This document shows, in pieces, positions 24,210 through 33,002 of a DNA stretch of 64,000 nt. Below the pieces are notes generated by a model. It made no database searches and had not been told where the DNA came from. It saw only the letters and a list, made by a program, of their open reading frames with translations. The position numbers were made by a program, and so were the translations under genes. Source of the DNA: Nitrospiraceae bacterium (GTDB lineage Bacteria; Nitrospirota; Nitrospiria; Nitrospirales; Nitrospiraceae); the NCBI GenBank assembly GCA_013140715.1, contig JABFSG010000032.1, positions 62,001 through 126,000 on the forward strand, written 5' to 3'. Numbering within the stretch: the first letter of the stretch is position 1; each line of letters begins with the position of its first letter.

Positions 24210-26174
24210 GTGACCGACTTACTCATCAAACTCATTCCGCTGTTCCCCCTGCTGGCCGTGATTCTGAATGGACTCGTGGGCAAGCGGTATTCCCACGATG
24301 TCGCCCATCGGCTGGCCTGGGGATCGGTGGGGTTGTCATTTCTCTGCACGATCAGTGTATTTGTCGATATTCTGCGGACCGGCACCCCCCATGAGGTCAT
24401 CGCCTATCAATGGATCTTCGGGGGCGACCTCACCATCAACCTGGCCTATCTTGTCGACCCCCTCACCTGCATCATGCTGCTCGTGGTCACGGGGGTCGGG
24501 TTCCTAATTCATGTCTACTCCGTCGGTTACATGCATGGGGAGGACGGATTCACGCGATTCTTCACCTACATGAACCTCTTCATGGTCTCTATGTTGCTCC
24601 TCGTCATGGGGAATAACTATGTCGTACTCTTCATCGGCTGGGAGGGAGTCGGGCTCTGTTCCTATCTCTTGATCGGCTACTACTATGATAAGGTCTCCGC
24701 TGCGAAGGCCGCTTCAAAAGCCTTTGTAGTGAACCGTATCGGCGATGCGGGTTTTCTTCTGGCGATCTTCCTCATCTTTATTAATTTTAAGACCCTCGAC
24801 TATACGAAGGTCTTTGCCCAGGTCAGCCAACTCTCACCGGAGATGGCGACAGCGATTGCGCTCTGTCTGCTCGTGGGGGCTGTCGGAAAATCGGCCCAAC
24901 TTCCTCTTTACACCTGGCTCCCGGACGCGATGGAGGGTCCGACACCGGTCAGCGCGCTCATCCATGCGGCGACGATGGTGACGGCCGGGGTCTATATGAT
25001 CGTCAGGAACCATGCGATTTTTGATTTATCGCCGACGGCCATGACCGTCGTCGGCATCATCGGCGGACTCACTGCCTTATTTGCCGCTACCATCGGTCTG
25101 GTGCAAACGGACATCAAACGAGTCTTGGCCTATTCGACGGTCAGCCAACTCGGGTACATGATTCTCGGGTGCGGGATCGGAGCCTATACAGCCGCGATAT
25201 TCCACCTCATGACCCATGCCTTCTTTAAGGCTCTCTTGTTCCTCTCGGCCGGGTCAGTGATCCACGCGCTCTCGGGCGAGCAGGACATTCGCAAGATGGG
25301 TGGCCTCAGTTCAAAAATCCCATGGACCTATCGAATGTTTTTGATCGGTACGGTCGCCATTGCGGGTATTCCTCCGTTGGCCGGCTTTTGGAGTAAAGAT
25401 GAAATCCTGGCCCATGCCTTCACGCATGACCACTACCTGCTTTATGGCATGGCTGCCATCGGTGCGTTCTTGACCTCTTTTTATATGTTCCGTTTGATCT
25501 ATCTGACATTTTATGGGGCATCTCGGATGGACCATCATGCGGAGGAGCATGCCCACGAATCCCCGATGGTGATGGTCGGGCCGTTAATGGCCTTAGGCGT
25601 TCTATCCATTCTCGGTGGGTTCTTGGGGTTTCCCCCTGAACATGGCTGGCTCCATCAGTTCCTCGCGCCGGTCGCGGGTTCTGGAGAGGAACATGACGCG
25701 AGCACAGGACTCGTGCTTACGCTCATGATGATTGCCACAGGGATTGCGTTGTTGGGTTGGGGACTTGCGCACTATTTTTATAGTGTGAACCGTTCGATGC
25801 CGGATCGCCTGGCCGTGCAGTTTCAGGCGGCCTACAAGACCCTGCTCGACAAGTACTACGTCGACGAGCTGTACGATCTCATATGGGTTGAGCCACTCAA
25901 GAAGCTAGGATATTTGCTGGATTGGTTCGACCGAAACGTCATCGATGGTCTCGTGCGTGGTGTTGCGCAGCTAGCCGATTTGGCTGCGGCCGGATCGACC
26001 TGGATGGAAAAATATGTGGTCTATAGTGGCTTGAACGTAATCGGATACGGTAACCACCTTGCCGCCAGGCAATGGCGCCAACTACAGAGCGGGATGGTGC
26101 ATCATTATGTCGCCATTATCGTGGCGGGACTGTTCCTGCTAGCAGTCATTATTCAACTCTTTATGCAACTCTAA
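24210..26174 (+). CDS. nuoL: NADH-quinone oxidoreductase subunit L
   Basis: A 654-residue antiporter-like distal pump subunit with about 15 core helices and the long C-terminal lateral helix region. Key ionisable residues are present: Glu145 in FIGWEGVGLC, Lys227 in AVGKSAQLP, and the histidine-rich ALIHAATMVTAGVY helix. Start is GTG 24210. In two-NuoM complexes the lateral helix must span one extra pump, but I cannot judge its length by eye. Confidence 0.95.
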   Translation: MTDLLIKLIPLFPLLAVILNGLVGKRYSHDVAHRLAWGSVGLSFLCTISVFVDILRTGTPHEVIAYQWIFGGDLTINLAYLVDPLTCIMLLVVTGVGFLIHVYSVGYMHGEDGFTRFFTYMNLFMVSMLLLVMGNNYVVLFIGWEGVGLCSYLLIGYYYDKVSAAKAASKAFVVNRIGDAGFLLAIFLIFINFKTLDYTKVFAQVSQLSPEMATAIALCLLVGAVGKSAQLPLYTWLPDAMEGPTPVSALIHAATMVTAGVYMIVRNHAIFDLSPTAMTVVGIIGGLTALFAATIGLVQTDIKRVLAYSTVSQLGYMILGCGIGAYTAAIFHLMTHAFFKALLFLSAGSVIHALSGEQDIRKMGGLSSKIPWTYRMFLIGTVAIAGIPPLAGFWSKDEILAHAFTHDHYLLYGMAAIGAFLTSFYMFRLIYLTFYGASRMDHHAEEHAHESPMVMVGPLMALGVLSILGGFLGFPPEHGWLHQFLAPVAGSGEEHDASTGLVLTLMMIATGIALLGWGLAHYFYSVNRSMPDRLAVQFQAAYKTLLDKYYVDELYDLIWVEPLKKLGYLLDWFDRNVIDGLVRGVAQLADLAAAGSTWMEKYVVYSGLNVIGYGNHLAARQWRQLQSGMVHHYVAIIVAGLFLLAVIIQLFMQL

Positions 26175-26183
26175 AGTCTAGGC

Positions 26184-27743
26184 ATGTTAGAAGAACTGGC
26201 GTCAGCTTTTCCAATCCTCACCTGTATTCTTTTTCTTCCCGTCATCGGGGCAGCGGTCCTGTGGCTGTTCGACGACGAGGACATGGTCAAGACATCCGCC
26301 TTGACGATCGCACTCTTGGAGTTGGCCCTTTCCATATTCGTACTCTTACGATTCATTCCAGATTCGGCTGCCATGCAGTTCTCCGAACATGTGCCGTGGA
26401 TTCCGGCCCTCGGAATCAGTTACCACCTCGCGGTCGATGGAATCAGTGTGCTCTTCGTCGGGCTCACCGCATTCCTGACGGTCCTGATCGTTATTTATTC
26501 CTGGGATACTGTTCGGCATCAAATGAAGCTCTACATGATGGCGCTCCTTGCCCTCGAAACCACCACGATGGGAGTCTTCCTGTCCATCGACTTGATCCTC
26601 TTCTTCGTCTTTTGGGAACTCATGCTGATTCCCAGTTACTTTCTGATCAAGCTCTGGGGCGGGGGAGCGGAGCGGCACTATGCAGCGCTGAAGTTCGTAC
26701 TCTATACCCTGCTCGGCAGCGTCTTTATGTTGGTGGGTATTGCTCTCCTGGACATTAACTTTCATCAGTGGGCGACTTTGCGCCATATGGAACGGACCTA
26801 TTCATTTGACCTGTTGGAACTGCTTTCCGTTCCGATCCCCCTCGGCCAACAGATCCTCATTTTTTGGCTCTTATTCCTCGGTTTTGCATTCAAGGCTCCG
26901 GTGTTTCCTTTCCACACGTGGCTCGCAGACGCTCTCTTGGAAGGTCCTATTGGTATGGCGGTGGTGCTGGGTGGACTGAAGCTCGGGACGTTCGGCTTCA
27001 TCCGCTTTAGCATTCCCTTGCTTCCGGACGCATCAAAAAGTCAAACCGTTGTCGCGGTTACTATGGCGCTGGGATTGGCGGCGATTCTCTATGGGGCCAT
27101 CATGGCGTTGATCCAGCAAGATTTTCGCCGACTCCTCGCATTCAGCAGCATCAGCCACCTCGGATTCGTGGTCGTCGGCCTATTCGCCCTGAACTATCAG
27201 GGGCTTCAGGGCAGCCTGCTCACCATGATCAACTTGGGTTTCAGCACGGCAGGATTATTTTTCATCGCGGGCTTTCTCCATTCCAGGCAACAGAGCACCC
27301 AATTGGGTGCCTTTGGCGGTATGGCCAAGCAGACCCCTTTGCTGGCAAGCTTTTTCTTATTCATTGGGCTGGCCTCGATTGGGTTGCCCGGCACCAATGG
27401 CTTCGTCGGTGAGTTCCTCATCCTCTTGGGAACCTTTAAGGCCAATTGGCTGTATGGGGGGATTGCAGTCACGGGAGTGATTTTCAGTGCGGCGTATTTT
27501 CTCTGGTATTACGAGCGATCGATGCTGGGACCGCTCGGCAAGGCTGTCAAGAATACGATCAGCGATTTACATTTCCGCGAAATTCTCATCGCGTCGGCCT
27601 TATCCGTGATGATCCTCTGGATCGGCCTCTATCCCTCTCCCTTCTTGAGGATGATAAACGGATCTGTGCAGGCATTGGTGGATCGACTGGAACGGGGGAC
27701 CGTTGCGTCGATCGACTCCAAGCCGTTGATAACGGTGGATTAA
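26184..27743 (+). CDS. nuoM: NADH-quinone oxidoreductase subunit M, first copy
   Basis: A 519-residue antiporter-like subunit with the standard pump residues: Glu145 in FFVFWELMLIP, Lys237 in GFAFKAPVFPFHTW and Lys266 in LGGLKLGTFG. Length is typical of NuoM. It precedes a second, more divergent nuoM, so the membrane arm should carry four antiporter-like subunits (L, M1, M2, N), the arrangement described for Nitrospira and some other lineages as 2M complex I. Confidence 0.95.
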   Translation: MLEELASAFPILTCILFLPVIGAAVLWLFDDEDMVKTSALTIALLELALSIFVLLRFIPDSAAMQFSEHVPWIPALGISYHLAVDGISVLFVGLTAFLTVLIVIYSWDTVRHQMKLYMMALLALETTTMGVFLSIDLILFFVFWELMLIPSYFLIKLWGGGAERHYAALKFVLYTLLGSVFMLVGIALLDINFHQWATLRHMERTYSFDLLELLSVPIPLGQQILIFWLLFLGFAFKAPVFPFHTWLADALLEGPIGMAVVLGGLKLGTFGFIRFSIPLLPDASKSQTVVAVTMALGLAAILYGAIMALIQQDFRRLLAFSSISHLGFVVVGLFALNYQGLQGSLLTMINLGFSTAGLFFIAGFLHSRQQSTQLGAFGGMAKQTPLLASFFLFIGLASIGLPGTNGFVGEFLILLGTFKANWLYGGIAVTGVIFSAAYFLWYYERSMLGPLGKAVKNTISDLHFREILIASALSVMILWIGLYPSPFLRMINGSVQALVDRLERGTVASIDSKPLITVD

Positions 27744-27748
27744 TTCGA

Positions 27749-29443
27749 ATGACTGACTACACACTTCTATATATCCTGTTTGCCCCCTTCGTGGGGGCTA
27801 TCGCGCTGATCTTCGTCTCCAACCGGCAAGCTATGCTTGTGCGGGGCATTGCCGCTGGATCTGCCTTTGTCTCACTCATCGCGTCGCTCTATCTGTTCTA
27901 CGCCTACGATCATGTGAAGGGGGGGTTCCAGTTTATCCAGAAATTCGAATGGTCTCGCCAGCTGGGCATTTCACTCCATCTCGGTGTGGATGGGATCGGG
28001 ACCCCGCTCGTATTAGCATCTGGCATCTTGTTGTTCGCAGGAATTTTCGTTTCCTGGCACATCAAGGATCGGACAAAAGAATTCTATATCTGGCTGCTCA
28101 TCCTTGCCGCCGCCACGATCGGCGTCTTCATGTCGTTGGACCTGTTCTTTCTCTTCTTCTTCTATGAAATGTCCGTGATCCCCATGTATCTCCTGTTGGG
28201 CATGTGGGGAAGTCACACGAAAAAGTATAACGAGATGACGGATCCGGAGGGCCTCAAACAACGAGACTCGGTCGGATTCATCTTCAACTTCGGAGCCAAC
28301 AGCAAAGAATACGCCGCGATGAAACTGGTGCTCTTTCTCTCGGCCTTTGCCGTTGCGGCGCTGATGGGGATCTTGCTGATCTACAAGTTCGCGGGACTCA
28401 ATACCTTCGACATTCTGGTCTTGCGCGAACAAGCCAAGTTGATGAACATTCCAGTTTTGGGCACTACGCTGGACAAGATCATTTGGATATTGATCTTTTT
28501 TGGCTTTGCCTCGATCGCGCCACTTTGGCCGCTGCACTCCTGGTCTCCAGTCGGCCATGCGGCTGCACCTGCTGCTACCAGTATGTTGCATGCCGGAGTG
28601 TTGATGAAGCTCGGCCATTTTTCGATCATCCGAGTGGCCTTTGAGATATTGCCGGAGACCACCAGGGAGCTCATGCCTATCGCGGCTGTCCTTTGTATGT
28701 TCAGTATCGTCTATGGAGGGTTCGTGGCGTTCTTCGCCAAAGATACGAAGTACGTTATCGGGTATTCCAGTTCGAGTCACATGGGTTATGTCTTTCTAGG
28801 CATGGCTGCTTTGGACTATATCAGCTTGACCGGCGCAGTCATGTACATGTTTGCCCATGCTATGGCTACGGGTATGCTCTTTGCCATGGCCGGCTGGGTC
28901 TACGATCAAACCCATACCCGTGACATTCCTTCGCTCGGCGGACTCTCGAATCGTATGCCGTTCATATCAGGCTGTTTTGTGATTGCTTGTATGGCCTCGA
29001 TCGGCGTACCTGGCACCGTAAACTTCATCGCGGAAGTCATGATCATCGTCGGTAGCTGGAATAAGTATCCGCTTCAAGTGATCGTGGCTGTGGTTGGTAT
29101 CGTCTTGACCTTGGCCTATCTGTTCAAGATGATGCGGGGACTTTTCTACGGACCCATGGATCAGAAGTACAGTCACGCGCACGATGCTGTCGCCGTAACG
29201 GATCGTCTTCCGCTCTTGATCATGATCACTGTCAGCGTCGGTTTCTTTTTCTTTCCCATGCATCTTTATAACGTGGTGCGGTCCGGTGTCGACCCCTTGA
29301 TCGCGAAGATCATCCGTGTCGTACCGATCTCCTCTCTGGAGCCTGATACATCAGATGTAAAGCGTGAAGCGACCAGCCAGTCGCCACGTCCTGAAACGTT
29401 GCTCTTGACGAATACCGCGTCCCCCACACGGGGGTTCGAATGA
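27749..29443 (+). CDS. nuoM: NADH-quinone oxidoreductase subunit M, second divergent copy
   Basis: A 564-residue NuoM paralogue starting at ATG 27749 (MTDYTLLY), 5 bp after M1. Glu140 (FFFYEMSVIP) and Lys287 (HAGVLMKLG) align with pump residues. The TM7 lysine, which is Lys237 in M1 (FAFKAP), is replaced by Ile256 (FASIAP). A hydrophilic insertion of about 28-30 residues (about 155-186, KKYNEMTDPEGLKQRDSVG) follows the MWG motif where M1 has GGGAERHYAA. Its stop overlaps the nuoN start by 4 bp. Both features could mean altered proton transfer. Confidence 0.93.
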   Translation: MTDYTLLYILFAPFVGAIALIFVSNRQAMLVRGIAAGSAFVSLIASLYLFYAYDHVKGGFQFIQKFEWSRQLGISLHLGVDGIGTPLVLASGILLFAGIFVSWHIKDRTKEFYIWLLILAAATIGVFMSLDLFFLFFFYEMSVIPMYLLLGMWGSHTKKYNEMTDPEGLKQRDSVGFIFNFGANSKEYAAMKLVLFLSAFAVAALMGILLIYKFAGLNTFDILVLREQAKLMNIPVLGTTLDKIIWILIFFGFASIAPLWPLHSWSPVGHAAAPAATSMLHAGVLMKLGHFSIIRVAFEILPETTRELMPIAAVLCMFSIVYGGFVAFFAKDTKYVIGYSSSSHMGYVFLGMAALDYISLTGAVMYMFAHAMATGMLFAMAGWVYDQTHTRDIPSLGGLSNRMPFISGCFVIACMASIGVPGTVNFIAEVMIIVGSWNKYPLQVIVAVVGIVLTLAYLFKMMRGLFYGPMDQKYSHAHDAVAVTDRLPLLIMITVSVGFFFFPMHLYNVVRSGVDPLIAKIIRVVPISSLEPDTSDVKREATSQSPRPETLLLTNTASPTRGFE

Positions 29444-30942
29444 CCTTTGCGCTGACAATATCTCCCTCCGATCTTCTCTTGCTGTTACCGGAAATCCTGC
29501 TCACGTTCTGGTTGTGTCTCATCCTGATCATTGATTTTTCGTTCCCTCGGCTACGGAACGAACAATTGGCCTATTTCAGTATCGCAGGACTTGTCGCCAC
29601 TCTGGGCTGCCTGGTTTGGTTCGATGTCGCCGACATTACCGGGGCCCTCTTTGGAAACATGTTCGTGCTCGACGGGATGGCCCTCTTTTTCAAAATATTT
29701 ATCGTCGGATCGACGATTCTCGTCGTCCTTGCCTCGATCGATTTTATTCACCGGTTTAAGTTCTTTCGAGGAGAATTTTACTTCCTGGTCGTGATGTCGG
29801 CTCTCGGGATGATGTTCATGGCTTCCGCGAACGATCTGTTGTCGGTCTTCGTCGCTCTTGAATTTTCCACTCTCGGCCTCTATGTCCTCGTGTCCTACCT
29901 GCGTGATGACATGGCATCGAACGAAGCGGGCGTGAAGTTTTTTATCCTGGGTATCTTCGCCGCCGCTCTCCTCGCTTATGGCATTAGTTTAGTCTACGGA
30001 GAAACGGGCAAGCTGGTGTTTTCCGATATGACGTCGGCACAGGCTACACCAGGATTGGCCATTGGTTTCCTCCTGATTTTTGCCGCCCTAGGATTCAAGA
30101 TCGGCGCGGTGCCCTTCCATTCGTGGATTCCCGACACCTACCATGGGTCGCCCACACCGGTGACGGCATTTCTCTCGATCGCACCGAAAGGAGCAGCGTT
30201 TGCCATCCTCTTGAGAATGTTCTTCGTCTCCTTGGCAACCTTTAAGCCGGTTTGGATCTTGCTGCTCGTGGCGACATCAGTCCTCTCCATGACCTACGGC
30301 AACATTGTGGCCATCGCCCAAAAGAATATGAAACGGCTCTTGGCCTATTCCGGTATCGCCCAGATTGGCAACGTATTGATCGGTCTCGCGACCGGGACCA
30401 AGATGGGCAGCGACGCTATGTTGTTCTATCTCTTGACGTATCTCTTCGCCAATCTCGGCGCCTTCGCGGTTGTGATTGCCGTCAGCGAAGCTATCGGCAG
30501 CGATGAAATCGACGACTATAGCGGCTTGGGACGCCGGTCGCCATTTCTCGCCTTTTCCATGCTGATCTTTCTCTTATCGCTGGCCGGGGTTCCCCCTCTC
30601 GCGGGCTTTATCGGAAAATTGTACATTTTTGTTGCGGCTGTAAAAGAAGGGCTCTACCTACTCATCACCGTGGGGCTCATCAATGTCGTCATCTCCATGT
30701 ACTACTACCTCATTGTCGTGAAGAAGATGTACGTCACCGAGCCTCATGACCGATCGCCTCTGAAGGTCTCGGGCTCGATGAAAGCAGTGGTCTACGTCTG
30801 TCTTGCCGGCACACTTGCGATCGGTATCTATCCGCAACCAGTCACCGACTGGGTTGTTTCTGCCGTCATGATGTTCTCACACTTGGCCGATCCGACCGCC
30901 TCTCTCCCAGTTCCCCCTGCCGTCGTCCCCTTCGGGGGCTAA
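29440..30942 (+). CDS. nuoN: NADH-quinone oxidoreductase subunit N
   Basis: A 500-residue antiporter-like subunit and last gene of the operon. The pump residues are present: glutamate in FVALEFSTLGLYV, lysine in GFKIGAVPFHSWIPDTYHGSPTP and lysine in SIAPKGAAF. The ATG overlaps the nuoM2 stop (ATGA). No convincing intrinsic terminator was found in the 110 bp after the stop. Confidence 0.95.
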   Translation: MTFALTISPSDLLLLLPEILLTFWLCLILIIDFSFPRLRNEQLAYFSIAGLVATLGCLVWFDVADITGALFGNMFVLDGMALFFKIFIVGSTILVVLASIDFIHRFKFFRGEFYFLVVMSALGMMFMASANDLLSVFVALEFSTLGLYVLVSYLRDDMASNEAGVKFFILGIFAAALLAYGISLVYGETGKLVFSDMTSAQATPGLAIGFLLIFAALGFKIGAVPFHSWIPDTYHGSPTPVTAFLSIAPKGAAFAILLRMFFVSLATFKPVWILLLVATSVLSMTYGNIVAIAQKNMKRLLAYSGIAQIGNVLIGLATGTKMGSDAMLFYLLTYLFANLGAFAVVIAVSEAIGSDEIDDYSGLGRRSPFLAFSMLIFLLSLAGVPPLAGFIGKLYIFVAAVKEGLYLLITVGLINVVISMYYYLIVVKKMYVTEPHDRSPLKVSGSMKAVVYVCLAGTLAIGIYPQPVTDWVVSAVMMFSHLADPTASLPVPPAVVPFGG

Positions 30943-30993
30943 TTTCAACTTGTACCGTTCCCCCTATACCAGGGAGCATTCGACAGGATTTCC

Positions 30994-31022
30994 TTGCAGG
31001 GTCCTTCGTGGGAGGGTACAGT
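30994..31022 (+). promoter_or_regulatory. possible promoter of the kinase operon
   Basis: TTGCAG (30994-30999), 17-bp spacer, TACAGT (31017-31022), 47 bp upstream of ATG 31069. The -10 box is weak. Confidence 0.3.
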
Positions 31023-31068
31023 TTCACGATAGTGAATTTAAGTTCCACGAGCATGCTTGCTTAAGCCT

Positions 31069-32553
31069 ATGGAATCCGTTACGCAGGAACATCCTGTCGC
31101 GCCTGCACTCGCTCAATCCGAGGCGGTTCACGACAGCAGTCCAGCATCGACTCCCAAGACCGGCAGGCTCATGGAATGGTTGACCCATTGGTCGATCGAA
31201 CGCCGCGTTCTTGCCGGGTTTGGGCTTGTTTTTTCTGGCATTGTGGTCATCAGTGCCATTTCCTATAGTAATACAGCCGTCTTGATCGAGAACAGCAGGC
31301 TCGATACCAAGAGTCATGAGTTGGTACAGTTGCTCGGTTCAGTCGGAGAGGCCCTGAGCGCCGCCGAAAGTGGGCACAGGCGTTATCTTGTCACAGGCGA
31401 CGAATCGTATCTCAGATCCTACCGGACTCTCGTTGAACAAATGCCTGAATACCTTCGGTATCTCAGGGGGTTGACGAATGAGGAAACAGATCAGCAGACC
31501 CGGGTGGAGACACTCGAACGGCTGATTGCCCGCCAGTTGAAAGCAGAGGCGGATGCCATTACCCAACGTGAGAAGCATGGTTACCAAGCCGTGCGTCATC
31601 TCGCGCTCTCGGGCGCGGCAAAAATCGAGCTTGAACAAATTCAGCGCCTGATGACGGAGCTCGACTCGGCTGAACAACGAGCGCTTGTGCTCCGAGTGGC
31701 GCAGTCCGCTGGAAGCACGAAAAATACGATCGTCCTGCTGGGGCTTGGTGCCCTGATGCAATTGCTCCTCTTGGCGTCCGTCTACTTTCTGATCCATCAC
31801 GACGTTACCGAGCGCCGCCGCGTCGCCACGGAATTACAGACACGTGGAGAGTTGCTCCAGGCTGCGAACAAGGAATTGGAAGCATTCAGCTACTCTGTGT
31901 CGCATGACCTGCGCGCGCCGCTCCGCCATATCGATGGCTATGCGGCATTGTTGTCCAAGTCGGCCGGTGAGGCGTTGGACGACAAAGCGCGCCGTTATTT
32001 GCAGACAATTTCTGACTCCGCAAAGCAGATGGGGCAACTGATCGACGATCTGCTGGTCTTTTCCCGTATGGGACGCCAGGACATGCTCCGAACCAGCGTA
32101 AACCTGGATCAACTCGTGAAAACCGTCCTTCATGATTTACGACTTGACTTGCAAGGGCGGACAATCTCCTGGACAATACAGCCATTACCTCTTGTGTTAG
32201 GCGATCCGGCGATGTTGCGACAAGTCTTCGTAAATTTGATTTCCAACGCCGTTAAATTTACAGCGACCAGGCCTGAGGCGGAGATCACAATCGGCTCCAC
32301 CAACGGAGGCTCCGGCGAAGTTCAGATCTTCATACGTGATAACGGTGTAGGATTCGACATGCAGTATGTCAACAAGTTGTTCGGCGTCTTTCAGCGCCTC
32401 CATCGGAATGATGAGTTTGAAGGAACCGGCATCGGTCTCGCAAACGTACGTCGCATCATCCATCGGCATGGGGGACGAACATGGGCTGAAGGGGCGCTGG
32501 ACCAAGGGGCTACATTCCATTTTTCTCTCCCACTTGCGAGGGCTCTCCGATGA
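31069..32553 (+). CDS. CHASE3-domain sensor histidine kinase
   Basis: A 494-residue membrane kinase. TM1 (about 36-60) and TM2 (about 220-240) enclose an extracytoplasmic CHASE3-type sensor, with the family-like SAAESGHRRYLVTGDESYL. The cytoplasmic part has a HisKA domain with the phosphorylated histidine in FSYSVSHDLRAPLRHIDGY and an ATPase domain (NLISNAVKFT, DNGVGFDM, GTGIGLANVRRIIHRHGG). The signal sensed is unknown. Start ATG 31069 is chosen over TTG 31057. The stop overlaps the ATG of the next response regulator, so phosphotransfer to it is likely. Confidence 0.9.
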   Translation: MESVTQEHPVAPALAQSEAVHDSSPASTPKTGRLMEWLTHWSIERRVLAGFGLVFSGIVVISAISYSNTAVLIENSRLDTKSHELVQLLGSVGEALSAAESGHRRYLVTGDESYLRSYRTLVEQMPEYLRYLRGLTNEETDQQTRVETLERLIARQLKAEADAITQREKHGYQAVRHLALSGAAKIELEQIQRLMTELDSAEQRALVLRVAQSAGSTKNTIVLLGLGALMQLLLLASVYFLIHHDVTERRRVATELQTRGELLQAANKELEAFSYSVSHDLRAPLRHIDGYAALLSKSAGEALDDKARRYLQTISDSAKQMGQLIDDLLVFSRMGRQDMLRTSVNLDQLVKTVLHDLRLDLQGRTISWTIQPLPLVLGDPAMLRQVFVNLISNAVKFTATRPEAEITIGSTNGGSGEVQIFIRDNGVGFDMQYVNKLFGVFQRLHRNDEFEGTGIGLANVRRIIHRHGGRTWAEGALDQGATFHFSLPLARALR

Positions 32554-32993
32554 CCACTGTCAAACCCATCCTGCTCGCAGAAGATAATCCGCGTGATGCC
32601 GAGCTCGCGCTTGCTGCCATGGAAGAACATCACATTGCCGACAAAGTGGTGGTATGCCGTGACGGAGCTGAAGTACTCGACTATCTCTACTGCCGTGGTA
32701 CCTTTTCCGCCAGGCAGGAGGGGAATCCCGTGGTCGTATTCCTCGATCTCAAGATGCCAAAAATCAACGGACTCGAGGTCTTACGAACGATTAAGAGCGA
32801 CGTGAACCTGAAGCCGATTCCCGTCGTCATGCTGACGTCCTCGCGTGAGGAAAGCGATTTGGCTCAAAGCTATGCATTGGGCGCCAATGCCTATGTGGTG
32901 AAGCCGGTTGAGTTTCACCAGTTCATTACGGCCGTCAAAGAACTCGGTGTGTTTTGGGGGGTGATCAACGAACCGCCGCCAGAAGGCTCCTAG
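32550..32993 (+). CDS. single-domain response regulator (Rcp1-like)
   Basis: A 147-residue receiver domain with no output domain. The acidic pocket is AEDNPRDAEL, the phosphoacceptor aspartate is in VVFLDLKMPKING, and the switch residues are in LTSSREESD and YVVKPVEF. The LDYLYCRG and FWGVINEPP segments are those of Rcp1-type regulators that pair with phytochrome-like kinases. It overlaps the upstream kinase by 4 bp. It probably relays phosphate between that kinase and the hybrid kinase downstream. Confidence 0.92.
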   Translation: MTTVKPILLAEDNPRDAELALAAMEEHHIADKVVVCRDGAEVLDYLYCRGTFSARQEGNPVVVFLDLKMPKINGLEVLRTIKSDVNLKPIPVVMLTSSREESDLAQSYALGANAYVVKPVEFHQFITAVKELGVFWGVINEPPPEGS

Positions 32994-33002
32994 CCGTCAA
33001 AG

